From UBA9339 sp964535195 (GTDB lineage Bacteria > Pseudomonadota > Gammaproteobacteria > UBA9339): a stretch of 57,389 nt of DNA. Below the pieces are notes generated by a model. That model saw nothing but the letters and a program-made list of their open reading frames with translations, was not told where the DNA came from and searched no databases. Position 1 is the stretch's first letter; the number at the start of each line of letters is the position of its first letter. The DNA lies in NCBI GenBank assembly GCA_964535195.1, contig CAZHSI010000008.1, forward strand, positions 1 to 57,389. The letters run 5' to 3'. Below are positions 26,907 to 36,512 of this stretch, in pieces. Both the position numbers and the translations under genes were made by a program.

Positions 26907-29153
26907 ATGAGTAAAAACCTTGTAATAGTAGAATCCCCTGCCAAAGCCAAAACGATTAAGAAATATTTGGGCAAAGATTTTACCGTATTAGCGTCCTATG
27001 GCCATGTCCGTGATTTAATTCCTAAAAATGGTGCTATTGATATCGAGCACGATTTTGCTATGCGTTACGAGACGATTGAGAGAAACGCTGCGCATGTGAA
27101 CGAGATTGCTCAGGCCCTTAAGGCGGCCGATACTTTATACCTAGCTACTGACCCTGATCGCGAGGGTGAAGCCATAGCTTGGCATGTATGCGAATTAATG
27201 CGTGCTAAAAAAATTCTAAAAAAACAGCCGGTATATCGCGTAGCATTTCATGAGATCACTAAAGCAGCAGTAAATGATGCAATAGCGAAACCTCGGGACG
27301 TTTCTATGACTTTAGTAGATGCGCAACAAGCACGTCGAGCTTTGGATTATTTAGTCGGTTTTAATTTGTCGCCCCTTTTATGGAAAAAAATTCGTTATGG
27401 CTTATCAGCTGGTAGAGTACAAAGTCCAGCTCTGCGGATGATTGTTACGCGCGAAGAAGAGATAGAGAAATTTATTAAGCAAGAGTATTGGACCGTAATA
27501 TCGCGTAATTTATTTTCCAAACAAGAGTTTGCTGCCAAATTGATTGAGTATCAAAGTAACAAAGTCACCCAATTTTTTATTACGAATAAAGAACAAGCTC
27601 TAGCTATCAAGGAAGATTTATTAAAATTAGCAGCGGGTAAGTTGCAGGTTACTAAAGTAGAAAAGAAAAAGCGTATTCGTAATCCGGCACCACCTTTTAC
27701 TACTTCAACGTTACAACAGGAAGCTGCGCGTAAACTTGGTTTTTCTGCGAAGTTTACTATGGGTGTTGCCCAAAAGTTATACGAAGCTGGCTATATAACT
27801 TATATGCGTACGGATTCAGTTAATTTGGCTAAAGAAGCGATCGCTGAAATTCGTGAAGTAATTGCTGAGCGATTTTCTGAAAAAAATTTACCTAATAAGC
27901 CTAATGTTTATAAAACTAAATCAAAGAATGCGCAGGAGGCTCATGAGGCTATTCGTCCTACATCTAGCAGACAAACACCAGAAGATTTGGCAAAAGCTTT
28001 AAACCCTGAACAAATCAAGTTATATAATTTAATTTGGCAGCGTACGATTGCTTGCCAAATGATACCAGCGACTTTAGATACGGTGGCGGTTGATCTTAGT
28101 TGTGGTGAGGGGAACGTTTTTCGAGCCAACGGGTCGGTTATAACCGATCCAGGTTTTCTCGCAGTGTATCGCGAAGATGTTGATGATGCAGTTTCGGATG
28201 ATGATAAGGTCTTGCCGCCAATGAAGGTTGGCAATGTTGTCGATTTGCTTGAAATTATTGGTGAGCAACATTTTACCGAGCCACCACCACGTTACAGTGA
28301 AGCAAGCTTGGTGAAAGCTCTTGAGGAGTATGGCATAGGCCGCCCTTCAACGTATGCTACGATTATCGATACTTTACTTACTCGTGAATATGTGATTCTA
28401 GAGACGAAAAGATTTAGACCAACTGATGTCGGGCGGATTGTTAATAAATTTTTGACCACATATTTTACACAATATGTGGATTACGAATTTACGGCACACT
28501 TAGAAGATGAGTTGGATAATATTGCTAATGGTAAATATAAGTTTTTAGAGTTGATGCAAGAATTTTGGCAGCCATTTAAAAAATTAATTGATACTACTGC
28601 TGATAACGTCAAACGAGCAGATGTGACCCAAGAGGTTTTAGAGGAAAAGTGTCCGAAATGTGGTAAGCCCTTGACGTTACGTTTAGGCAAAAAAGGTAAG
28701 TTTATCGGTTGTAGCGCTTATCCGGAGTGTGATTATACTGCTAATGTTGATAAAGAAAAGAATATCGTCGAAACTGAAGTAGTACCTGATCGTACCTGTC
28801 CTAAGTGTGGGGCACCATTACATATTAAAGTTGGGCGTTACGGCAAGTTCATTGGTTGTGGTGGTTATCCGAATTGTAAGTTTATGGAACCATTAGAAAA
28901 GCCTAAAGATACTAACGTAAAGTGTCCGATTTGTAATGAGGGCACGATGCTGCAGAGAAAATCACGTTATGGTAAATATTTTTATTCATGCTCAAGATAC
29001 CCAGAGTGCAAATATGCGGTTTGGAATGAACCGTTAAATGAACCGTGTCCTAAGTGTGGGTGGAAAATCTTAACGTTAAAAACCACGAAACGACGTGGAA
29101 CAGAAAAGGTGTGTCCACAGAAAGATTGTGGATATAGTGTTATTGTGGACTAG
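26907..29153 (+). CDS. topA: DNA topoisomerase I
   Basis: A 748-residue type IA topoisomerase that relaxes negative supercoils. The TOPRIM domain is at the N-terminus (VIVESPAKAKTIKKYLG, and DPDREGEAIAWH with the metal-binding acidic residues). The active tyrosine lies in YITYMRTDS. Four Cys-rich zinc ribbons follow (CPKCGKPLTLRLGKKGKF, CPKCGAPLHIKVG, CPICNEGTMLQRK, CPKCGWKILTLK). E. coli TopA is longer (865) owing to extra C-terminal ribbon-like domains. AGGAG sits six bases before ATG 26907. A small GC hairpin (29203-29220) follows the stop. Confidence 0.97.
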   Translation: MSKNLVIVESPAKAKTIKKYLGKDFTVLASYGHVRDLIPKNGAIDIEHDFAMRYETIERNAAHVNEIAQALKAADTLYLATDPDREGEAIAWHVCELMRAKKILKKQPVYRVAFHEITKAAVNDAIAKPRDVSMTLVDAQQARRALDYLVGFNLSPLLWKKIRYGLSAGRVQSPALRMIVTREEEIEKFIKQEYWTVISRNLFSKQEFAAKLIEYQSNKVTQFFITNKEQALAIKEDLLKLAAGKLQVTKVEKKKRIRNPAPPFTTSTLQQEAARKLGFSAKFTMGVAQKLYEAGYITYMRTDSVNLAKEAIAEIREVIAERFSEKNLPNKPNVYKTKSKNAQEAHEAIRPTSSRQTPEDLAKALNPEQIKLYNLIWQRTIACQMIPATLDTVAVDLSCGEGNVFRANGSVITDPGFLAVYREDVDDAVSDDDKVLPPMKVGNVVDLLEIIGEQHFTEPPPRYSEASLVKALEEYGIGRPSTYATIIDTLLTREYVILETKRFRPTDVGRIVNKFLTTYFTQYVDYEFTAHLEDELDNIANGKYKFLELMQEFWQPFKKLIDTTADNVKRADVTQEVLEEKCPKCGKPLTLRLGKKGKFIGCSAYPECDYTANVDKEKNIVETEVVPDRTCPKCGAPLHIKVGRYGKFIGCGGYPNCKFMEPLEKPKDTNVKCPICNEGTMLQRKSRYGKYFYSCSRYPECKYAVWNEPLNEPCPKCGWKILTLKTTKRRGTEKVCPQKDCGYSVIVD

Positions 29154-29239
29154 TTTCCGTTTCCGGTAAATTATTTTTCGCATTTTCAATCTTATAAAAT
29201 TCTGCGGGCGTTAGCCCGTAGCAGTTTGGATACTTTAAT

Positions 29240-30994
29240 ATGATAAGAATAATCACTAGTATTACACTGTTTTTTGTCTGTCAGGTCATTTTGGGGCAAG
29301 AATTAGCTGACGCAGATAATAAGATAAATGACGCCTTAACTAAAATAGAGCATAAGTTAAAAGGTGATAAAGAATATAATTTTATCGCCCAAAATGTTCC
29401 ATATAACAAAATCGAAGAATTGCCCCTTTCAGAGCAACAAATCGTTCTTTGTGGCAATGACCAGGTGATATGGTTGGAATTTAAAAATTATGAATTTTTA
29501 ATAAACGGTAAGGAATCTAATCAGTTGGTTTTGGTGTACATCGGCAAATTTAAGGAACAAAAAATTAACGAACAGATCGTCTCTCAACAAAATAATGTAA
29601 AAAAGCTGGCTATATCGATACTTGATCCGGAATCAGTATACGTTTTTCAAAATGCGATTGTACACTATTGGAATCAGCCTGATATAAGTAAATTGACTCT
29701 AGCAGGTGCTGTTTTAGAGGGTTTTAATGCCTTGGATTATCATTTTGGTGTTATTAATAAATTAGTAAAAAATAATTATTCACATAAAGCCTGCCTACCA
29801 TTTACTGAACTTTCTACATTAATTAATAGCAGAATAGAAACATATAAAAAACAACAAGAGAAGCTAAATAGGCTAGTAACCATTGAAGATATTGAGAAAA
29901 AAAAGGAATTAGGTTTTTCTGCTTACTACCCTAACCCTTTTTATTTAGGTGATATTGCTTGGTATATTAGACCGCAAAATATGGATTATTTAGCTTATGC
30001 TAGTAGTCGAGTGGAATCAGCCTCTGAATCTTTAGGTATATGGTGTGAGCCAGGAACTATATCAAAATCTACTTCTTCAGATCTCCCCCAGCATGATGTG
30101 TTTACAGATATTTTGGAAAGGTTATATCCTGAAAAAAAAGATCCTAAGAGTATTAATGGGCAACCAAATAGATATCACGAATATAAGTTTTCTGATTTTA
30201 AACGTATTTCAGCATACGTTTTTAGAGGAGATATCAGGTTACCAGAAGAAATTTATAGAGATGATGGATTCTGGGCGTATTCTAAGGATAAATCTTTCAA
30301 TATAAAAACTGACTTAGCTGCTTTGGCTAAAATTGATCAACCCTGGCAATTTCATGAAGATTCTCCTTACCCTTATACTGATGGCAAGGCATATATACCT
30401 ACCGCTAAAAAATTTGGAATAACTAAAAACTATGGAAATAACATATATGCTTTATATGCAAGGAATGGCATAGAAATACCATTTATTATAGGAAACCAAG
30501 ATATTAGCGGGATTATTTATAAAGAGGTAGCAGTTCCTGTGAGAGTAGCTTGGCAAGATGTTATTGGAACCAGAGCTAACAACCAATTGTTGATTGGACC
30601 AGTCTATATTAAAAAAGGATTCGAAGTAGAGGATGCTAATAATTTTTGGATAATACTACAACTTTTTGGCGGTAAACCCCAATGTATAGATGTCGAAAGA
30701 AGATTCGATATATTAAAAAATTGTAAAAATATAGTTAACCAAGCTGGTGAAATACACATAGACGAACTTAAGCAATATGCCGCGAATATTTATGGTATTG
30801 GTTATGAAATTATTCAAAATATTTATTCTATGTCAGGGGTGGTGAGCAACGAAAATGATAATGTTAACTTTAATGACCAACTTAAAGACATATGTTTAGA
30901 TATAGCTAACACAATTTTGGGCGTGCAAAATTCTTTAAAAAGAGGGGAGTTCCACGAAGACGTTCTCCAACATACATCAAAAGTCGAGCTATAA
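29240..30994 (+). CDS. Exported protein with cholera/pertussis-toxin-like ADP-ribosyltransferase signature
   Basis: A 584-residue protein with an N-terminal signal peptide (ITSITLFFVCQVILGQ). Residues 326-338 read YVFRGDIRLPEEI, the pattern of the R-x-D-x-R-x-P-x-E box that opens cholera toxin A and pertussis toxin S1 (R329 would be the NAD-binding arginine). A YIPTA block at 385-389 sits where those toxins have the STS strand, and KEVAVP (E429) sits where cholera toxin has QEVSAL with catalytic E112. The R-to-E distance (100) is close to that of cholera toxin (105). The first 300 residues are unrecognised. The first glutamate of the E-x-E pair is a tyrosine here. No B subunit is nearby. Probable exported ADP-ribosyltransferase or a relative; needs structural confirmation. 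Confidence 0.5.
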   Translation: MIRIITSITLFFVCQVILGQELADADNKINDALTKIEHKLKGDKEYNFIAQNVPYNKIEELPLSEQQIVLCGNDQVIWLEFKNYEFLINGKESNQLVLVYIGKFKEQKINEQIVSQQNNVKKLAISILDPESVYVFQNAIVHYWNQPDISKLTLAGAVLEGFNALDYHFGVINKLVKNNYSHKACLPFTELSTLINSRIETYKKQQEKLNRLVTIEDIEKKKELGFSAYYPNPFYLGDIAWYIRPQNMDYLAYASSRVESASESLGIWCEPGTISKSTSSDLPQHDVFTDILERLYPEKKDPKSINGQPNRYHEYKFSDFKRISAYVFRGDIRLPEEIYRDDGFWAYSKDKSFNIKTDLAALAKIDQPWQFHEDSPYPYTDGKAYIPTAKKFGITKNYGNNIYALYARNGIEIPFIIGNQDISGIIYKEVAVPVRVAWQDVIGTRANNQLLIGPVYIKKGFEVEDANNFWIILQLFGGKPQCIDVERRFDILKNCKNIVNQAGEIHIDELKQYAANIYGIGYEIIQNIYSMSGVVSNENDNVNFNDQLKDICLDIANTILGVQNSLKRGEFHEDVLQHTSKVEL

Positions 30995-31004
30995 ACTACA
31001 GAGA

Positions 31005-31287
31005 AGAGCTATAGGCAAGTGCGGTACAACTCAATCAGTAGTAGCTCGTTTAGAAAGTGGCTCAGGTAAAGGGAAATGTGAGTGCGCTTTTTTTAAATGT
31101 TAGCGATTACGATTTTTTAGCTGATTCAAAAATGATTAATGCTGTTTCCAACAAGCCATCACTTTAACTGTCAAAAAAGGTGATTGCTATGTTGTTAATG
31201 TTAGCGGCTTAATCAGGCCTGGCGTTAAAAATAAATTACGTTTGCTTTTTTTATGTGTGCCTTGCGTTATGACAAGTGCTTGGTAGC
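31005..31287 (+). pseudogene. Remnants of one or more decayed genes (HTH antitoxin-like fragment and others)
   Basis: The 780 bases between the toxin-like gene and the repeat protein hold no intact gene, but several coding-like fragments in changing frames. At 31011-31073 the frame reads IGKCGTTQSVVARLESGSGKG, matching the recognition helix of XRE/HigA-type antitoxins. At 31080-31167 it reads VSALFLNVSDYDFLADSKM... and, in another frame, 31170-31287 reads VKKGDCYVVNVSGLIRPG... before a stop. The remaining bases to 31775 are AT-rich without a gene. Interpreted as eroded accessory genes; the HTH reading is the most secure. Confidence 0.4.
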
Positions 31288-31775
31288 GCAAGAGGTCTGC
31301 TTGTCAAAGCTTTAAGAATCACATTAGGATTTTTTAATATTGGCGTTGTATATTTTTATACTATTAAAAGTGCTAGGCGGTCGTATTATTGTTATTAAAC
31401 CATCATTAGTAATAATTTATATTTAGAAGCTTAGACATGAAAAAAGTGTTTTCAGTTGTTGTAGTTTACAGACTGTATCCGTCACAGTAAAATTTAAGAG
31501 CGATTTTATGTTTCTATAAATAAACGGGAAAAAAACCGATCAACGAAACGAGTGATAAATTGTTTTACGTAAAGGATAAGGCTGGTGATAACTATCAGCT
31601 CTATGGTTGAGATGCTATAAGATGACTTAGTCGCCACTAGTATTTATTATTAAGTTTTTTTTACAAAAGAGCTATTCTTTGTAAGGTGGTTTTAATTTAG
31701 GTAGGACTGGTTTTGCCATAATGTTTTATGAAACTATAGGCATAAACTGTAACTGTAAGAAATAATGTGAGATCT

Positions 31776-34069
31776 ATGAAAAAAAGAACCTTAGGATTTA
31801 TTTACCCCGTTGTATATTTTTTGATGATATCTATTGCCTTTAGTAGTGATATAGCTCTGGCAACATATATTTCTCCATTAAAGATATTAGCGGCTCGTAA
31901 AGTAGCTGCTAATCTTCAAGCATCTGATACGGAGGCATTATCGCAGGTTCTTTCAATTATTGATGGTAGTTCTTTGCAGATACCTATGGAAATTAGGTTA
32001 GAACTAATCGCTGGATTAGTAAGTAATGAAGAGGTAAAGCCGCTCCTATTGGAACGGTTTGATAAAGTTGTTGCTAATGACAAAGCAATTATAGCAGGAG
32101 GAATGTTAGCTGGAGATTTTGTGTTTAACAATGAGCAGAAAAAAAATTTAATTGGTTTGTTAAATGACCAAGGTGTTTCTTCTGATAATAAAGCATTTTT
32201 GGCAGCTTGTATGTTATTAAAAGAAGGTTTTACATTTAACCAAGAGCAGCAAGAAAATTTAGTCGGTTTATTGAATAACCCAGGTGTTGCTTATGATACT
32301 AGAGCAAAATTAGCAGCTAACATGTTACGAAGAGGAGGTTTTACATTTAACCATGAGCAGCAAGAAAATTTAGTCGGTTTGTTGAATAACCCAGGTATTG
32401 CTTATGATACTAGAGCAAAATTAGCAGCTAACATGTTACGAAGAGGAGGTTTTACATTTAGCCAAGAGCAGCAAGAAAATTTAGTCGGTTTATTGAATAA
32501 CCCAAATGTTTCTCCTGATAATAAAGCATTTTTGGCAGATTGTATGTTATTAAGAGGAGGTTTTACATTTAACCAAGAGCAGCAAGCAAGTATAATTAAT
32601 TTGTTTAATATCCCAGGAGTTAATCCTAATACCAGAGCAAAATTAGCAGCTAACATGTTACTAAGGGAGGTTTTACATTTAGCCAAGAGCAGCAAGAAAA
32701 TTTAGTCGGTTTGTTTAATAACCCAAATGTTTCTCCTGATAATAAAGCATTTTTGGCAGCTTGTATGTTACGAAGAGGAGGTTTTACAATTAGCCAAGAG
32801 CAGCAAGAAAATTTAGTCGGTTTGTTGAATAACCCAGGTGTTGCTCCTGATGCTAGAGTAAGTTTAGCAACTAACATAACACTAATACGAAGAGGTTTTA
32901 CATTTAACCAAGAGCAGCAAGCAAGTATAATTAATTTGTTTAATATCCCGGGAGTTAATCCTAATACCAGAGCAAAATTAGCAGCTAACATGTTACGAAG
33001 AGGAGGTTTTACATTTAGCCAAGAGCAGCAAGAAAATTTAGTCGGTTTATTGAATAACCCAGGTGTTGCTTCTGATACTAGAGCAAAATTAGCAGCTAAC
33101 ATGTTACTAAGCGGAGGTTTTACAATTAGCCAAGAGCAGCAAGAAAATTTAGTCAGTTTGTTTAATAACCCAAATGTTTCTCCTGATAATAAAGCATTTT
33201 TGGCAGCTTGTATGTTACGAAGAGGAGGTTTTACAATTAGCCAAGAGCAGCAAGAAAATTTAGTCGGTTTGTTGAATAACCCAGGTGTTGCTCCTGATAA
33301 TAAAGCATTTTTGGCAGCTTGTATGTTACGAAGAGGAGGTTTTATAATTAGCCAAGAGCAGCAAGCAAGGATAAATAGTTTGTTGACTGACACCGCAGTT
33401 GATCCTGGTGCTAAAGAAATGCTAGAAGAACAATTACAAACAAAAAAAAGAACGAATCCTGAAATGACAGATGATGACGCAGAAAAACCACTCATAAAAA
33501 AGCAAAAGGTCGAAGAAAGTGGTCAAATCACCAATATCACGGCGTTACCCGCTCACCCTGCTAGCAGGCCAGAAGAAATGGAGATAACACCACCTGCGCC
33601 ACCAGCAGCGCCGGATGATGGGAAAGGGGCTGAAAGTAGCAAGACTTCGACCCAAGCTCTTTCAGAAGAGGAGCAATCGAAGTCTAAGGCCAACTTAAAA
33701 ATTGGTACTTCTACTTATCTAGAACGTTTTAAGAAGCAGCTAAAAGGAGTCATAAATCAGTTCCTGAGTAGGGATGTCAGAGCAGCTGATTTTCATGGAT
33801 TATCAGTAGTTAAGCCTGAGTTTTTGTTGCCCGAAGATCAAAGACAAGCTTCTTTGGAAAAAATACGTAAAAGAGAGGGGCTGTATAAGAGCGGTCCAAC
33901 AGTGTCGCAACCAACTATAAAATACGAAGATGATTTTGGTTTAATTGATGGTTCAAAGGTCAGAATTATTAATGATCCATTATTTGTTCCAGATTTTAAA
34001 CTAGTTGAGATCCTGTATCCTAAAATTGGAGCTAGCACTAAATTTCCATTGCACTTCTATTCTCCCTAG
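31776..34069 (+). pseudogene. Exported tandem-repeat (37-residue solenoid) protein, split by a one-base deletion
   Basis: Two frames (31776-32705 and 32711-34069) are one gene broken near 32663-32668: sister repeats read CTAAGAGGAGG, here CTAAGGGAGG, one A short. The product has a signal peptide, about 100 unique residues, then roughly twelve 37-residue repeats (consensus EQQENLVGLLNNPGVAxDT, then AKLAANMLRRGGFTF), each probably two helices, predicting an alpha-solenoid protein-binding surface. The C-terminal 230 residues are Pro/Glu/Ser-rich with a basic KKQK patch, then a unique end. Repeats are nearly identical at DNA level, so unit number can change by recombination. It may be a pseudogene, a phase-variable gene or a sequencing slip; the downstream frame is otherwise perfectly open. 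Confidence 0.75.
32129..33410 (+). repeat. About twelve 111-bp tandem coding repeats
   Basis: Direct repeats of about 111 bp with high nucleotide identity. Recurrent blocks include AGCAAGAAAATTTAGTCGGT and GCAGCTAACATGTTACGAAG. Units alternate between two subtypes (DTRAKLAANML and DNKAFLAACML), and a third subtype (QASIINLFNIPGVNPN) appears twice, suggesting block duplication of several units together. Confidence 0.9.
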
Positions 34070-34111
34070 AGTGCTTGGTTATCCTAATAAAATATCATTA
34101 ATGATTAGGGA

Positions 34112-34257
34112 TATAAGGCTGTGAGAAGTTACGCAACGAGCTGATTGCAGTTGCGATTACAGAAAAAGATCTTGTTGGTGCTACTGCACATGAAAAAGCG
34201 AGTACTTCAAGCGTAGGGCCTACGCATGAAAAGTTTTTAACAAAAGGTCTTTCATGA
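34112..34257 (+). pseudogene. Possible gene fragment
   Basis: A frame without start codon reads LRNELIAVAITEKDLVGATAHEKASTSS..., with protein-like composition, ending at 34257. It has no ribosome binding site and no recognised family, and is probably the tail of an eroded gene. The rest of the gap to pgeF holds short palindromes (GCGTAGGGCCTACGC near 34210) only. Confidence 0.25.
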
Positions 34258-34326
34258 AAGTAAAAGACATAAATAATACAAGAAATGAAGAAACGGGGAC
34301 GGCTATTATTATAGCTATAATGGCAA

Positions 34327-35076
34327 TTAACTTAACCAGATAAGACTAGCTATCCTGCCACTTTTTTCGCCGTCGCGTCGGTAGGAGAAAAAAAGTTCTT
34401 TTTGGGTAAAGGTGCAATAGTCACCACCATAAATTTTTGTTACCCCAGCTTTTTTTAAATGAATGGTGGCAAGTTCATAAATGTTCGCGAATAACGCGCC
34501 CCCTTTTTCGTTGAAAGCAGTAGCACATTCAGGATTTTTCTTGCAAAAAAAATCGTAGACATCCTGGTTGACCTTAAAAGCATTTGGGCCAATTGCTGGA
34601 CCTAGCCATGCAAGTAATTGTGTTGGTTCAGTATTCATGGCTTTGAGTGTAGCGGCGATTATACCTGCAGCTATCCCTTTCCAACCGGCATGAATGGCGG
34701 CAACGATGCTACCTTTTTCGTCACATACTAAAATTGGTACACAATCTGCGGTCATAACTACGCAGATCGGGCCGACAGCTCTAGTAAAAGAGGCATCAGC
34801 TACCACCGGGTTTGGTTGAGTGTTTTCTTCGATACAGACAGCGATATTAGTATGTTCTTGTTTTAACCAGAATGGTTCTTGTAGCAACTGCAATTCTTGC
34901 TGCAGTTTTTTTCGATTAGCTAAAACACTTTTTTCGTTATCTCCTGTCAACAAACTAAAATTAAAAGATTCATATGGAGCGATACTTACGCCGCCAGTGC
35001 GGTTGGTGGTGTAAGCTCTCACATTTTTGGGTGCGGGCCAAGTTGCCGGGATGTAATGGTCCATAGTTTTTTCCAT
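34327..35076 (-). CDS. pgeF: Purine nucleoside phosphorylase / laccase-domain protein PgeF (YfiH)
   Basis: A 249-residue member of the multicopper-polyphenol-oxidase-like family (PF02578). Zinc-site motifs are present: the cysteine of TADCVPILV and the histidine of HAGWKG, with LGPAIGP in the core. E. coli YfiH has been linked to peptidoglycan-edit quality control, and relatives act as purine nucleoside phosphorylase/adenosine deaminase. Its ATG overlaps the stop of the CofE-like gene (TAATG), so the two are translationally coupled. A second ATG at 35064 is also possible. Confidence 0.9.
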   Translation of the reverse strand: MEKTMDHYIPATWPAPKNVRAYTTNRTGGVSIAPYESFNFSLLTGDNEKSVLANRKKLQQELQLLQEPFWLKQEHTNIAVCIEENTQPNPVVADASFTRAVGPICVVMTADCVPILVCDEKGSIVAAIHAGWKGIAAGIIAATLKAMNTEPTQLLAWLGPAIGPNAFKVNQDVYDFFCKKNPECATAFNEKGGALFANIYELATIHLKKAGVTKIYGGDYCTFTQKELFFSYRRDGEKSGRIASLIWLS

Positions 35077-35819
35077 TATGAATTAAAGTTACGGTTTTGG
35101 GTGGTAAAAATAAAACTAAACAAATCTTTTTGTGGGTCGATACAAGTGTTTTGTATTTCCTTTTTAGTTGGCGCCCGATTTTGAAAAACTATTTTCTTAG
35201 GTAGTTTGCTTATAATGGCTATGGGAGTTTTTTCTCCACCCTCTCCCATATTGAGGGTGGCAACCGTTGCTAAACTATCAAGGAGGTTTATTTGGGTAAC
35301 CTTAATGGTATGGTTAAAAATATCTTTTTTTCCGATGTAGTTGTATAGTGGTTTAAAACCACACCAACCAATAGCAATGCCAGTAACCCCTGTACGTAAG
35401 GGAGTAACGTTACTGTCGGTAATAATAATGCCAAGATTTTTTAGATGATGCTTTTTGCGTAAATGTAGCCATAATTCCTTGGCGGTTAGTTGAGGGTTTG
35501 CTGGTAATAATGCATAAGAGTTAAGACAGTTGGATTCATCAATGCCTGCATTAGGAATTAGGCGTTGATTTTTTAAGGTTAAGTAAAAACCTTGTTTTTT
35601 ATGAGGAGTGGTAAAGCAATATTCTGCTGCTTGTCTTATTAAAGTTGTTTTATTTTTAATTTTACTTTTAGGAAGTATTTGGTTTTCACAAATGCTAATG
35701 ATTTTACTTGCGATGGCTACGATACTATTTTCGGGTAACTTCGTAATATACTTATCTAGTATCTCACAGACCGATTCTTTGGTTTTTATCTTATGGGTTT
35801 TAATAATATCTACTAACAT
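35076..35819 (-). CDS. CofE-like (F420-0:gamma-glutamyl ligase family) protein
   Basis: A 247-residue protein resembling COG1478. Visible blocks are NSIVAIASKIISICEN, near the family's substrate loop, IIITDSNVTPLRTGVTGIAIGWCG, the family hallmark, and GEGGEKTPIAII. Archaeal and actinobacterial CofE add glutamates to coenzyme F420, but gammaproteobacteria generally lack F420, so the acceptor here is unknown. The start ATG 35819 is chosen because longer frames run into tadA on the opposite strand. It is coupled to pgeF. Confidence in the family is good, in the function low. Confidence 0.7.
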   Translation of the reverse strand: MLVDIIKTHKIKTKESVCEILDKYITKLPENSIVAIASKIISICENQILPKSKIKNKTTLIRQAAEYCFTTPHKKQGFYLTLKNQRLIPNAGIDESNCLNSYALLPANPQLTAKELWLHLRKKHHLKNLGIIITDSNVTPLRTGVTGIAIGWCGFKPLYNYIGKKDIFNHTIKVTQINLLDSLATVATLNMGEGGEKTPIAIISKLPKKIVFQNRAPTKKEIQNTCIDPQKDLFSFIFTTQNRNFNS

Positions 35820-35868
35820 GAAACAAAATTTTACTATATTACAATTAATTTGTAGAATGAAATTTAAT

Positions 35869-36333
35869 ATGATAGTTGATTCTGCGCAAGATGTTGTTTT
35901 TATGCGGCAAGCACTTTTGCTTGCTAAGCAAGCTGAAGCTACGGGTGAAGTACCAGTAGGCGCTATGGTGGTGGTTAATAACGAAATTGTTGGCCAAGGA
36001 TTTAACTGTCCGATTGCCACCTCTGATTCTACGGCACACGCAGAAATTATTGCCTTAAGAGCTGCGGCAAAAAAAATGGGTAATTATCGCTTACCAGAAG
36101 CAACGTTATATGTAACTTTAGAACCCTGTGTGATGTGTGTGGGAGCAATGTTGCATGCGAGAATTAAGCGTTTAGTTTTTGGAGCAATTGATCCTAAAAC
36201 TGGAGCGGTCATAAGTCTTTTTAAGATTTTAGATGAACATAAATTAAACCATAAAATTATCTTTCAAGGTGGGGTCTTGGCACTTGAGTGCGGCAAAATA
36301 CTTTCCGATTTTTTTCGGAATAAACGCTTATGA
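35869..36333 (+). CDS. tadA: tRNA-specific adenosine deaminase
   Basis: A 154-residue deaminase that converts adenosine 34 to inosine in tRNA-Arg(ACG). The zinc site is complete: HAE (H57, E59) and PCVMC (C87, C90), with the family blocks GEVPVGAMVV and LYVTLEPCVMCVGAMLHARI. ATG 35869 (or 35857) gives the family N-terminus; the longer upstream frame is a hydrophobic artefact antisense to the CofE-like gene. It diverges from that gene with under 50 bases between starts. Confidence 0.95.
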   Translation: MIVDSAQDVVFMRQALLLAKQAEATGEVPVGAMVVVNNEIVGQGFNCPIATSDSTAHAEIIALRAAAKKMGNYRLPEATLYVTLEPCVMCVGAMLHARIKRLVFGAIDPKTGAVISLFKILDEHKLNHKIIFQGGVLALECGKILSDFFRNKRL

Positions 36334-36334
36334 T

Positions 36335-36509
36335 CCAAATTTCCTCTAAGCTTGCTTTGGTGACAAAGCAACAGGGGCAAAAATTAAATTTATTCCACGC
36401 GGCTTGTCGCGTGTCAAAGCAATGGGGGATAGTCAAGGGGGAGAAGCGCAGCTCTCCCCCTTGACCGAGCCCCGTGGTTTATACCACGGGGCAAGTCTAA
36501 ACTTGATTT
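36335..36509 (+). repeat. Triple-hairpin element, partial copy plus full copy G
   Basis: A short head-only fragment (36335-36376) is followed by a full copy. In copy G the tail stem is CCCCGTGG...CCACGGGG, again with both arms changed relative to the CCACGTGG form. It fills the gap between the convergent genes tadA and yqhD. Confidence 0.85.
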
Positions 36510-36512
36510 CTT

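Noticed and set aside
32650..33495. 281-codon minus-strand frame across the repeats
   Set aside because: Mirror of the periodic coding repeats on the plus strand; repeated composition without starts or signals of its own.
35608..35868. Hydrophobic N-terminal extension of TadA
   Set aside because: Antisense to the conserved CofE-like gene; TadA homology begins after ATG 35869.
35820..36020. N-terminal extension of the CofE-like protein
   Set aside because: Antisense to conserved TadA codons; homology starts at ATG 35819.
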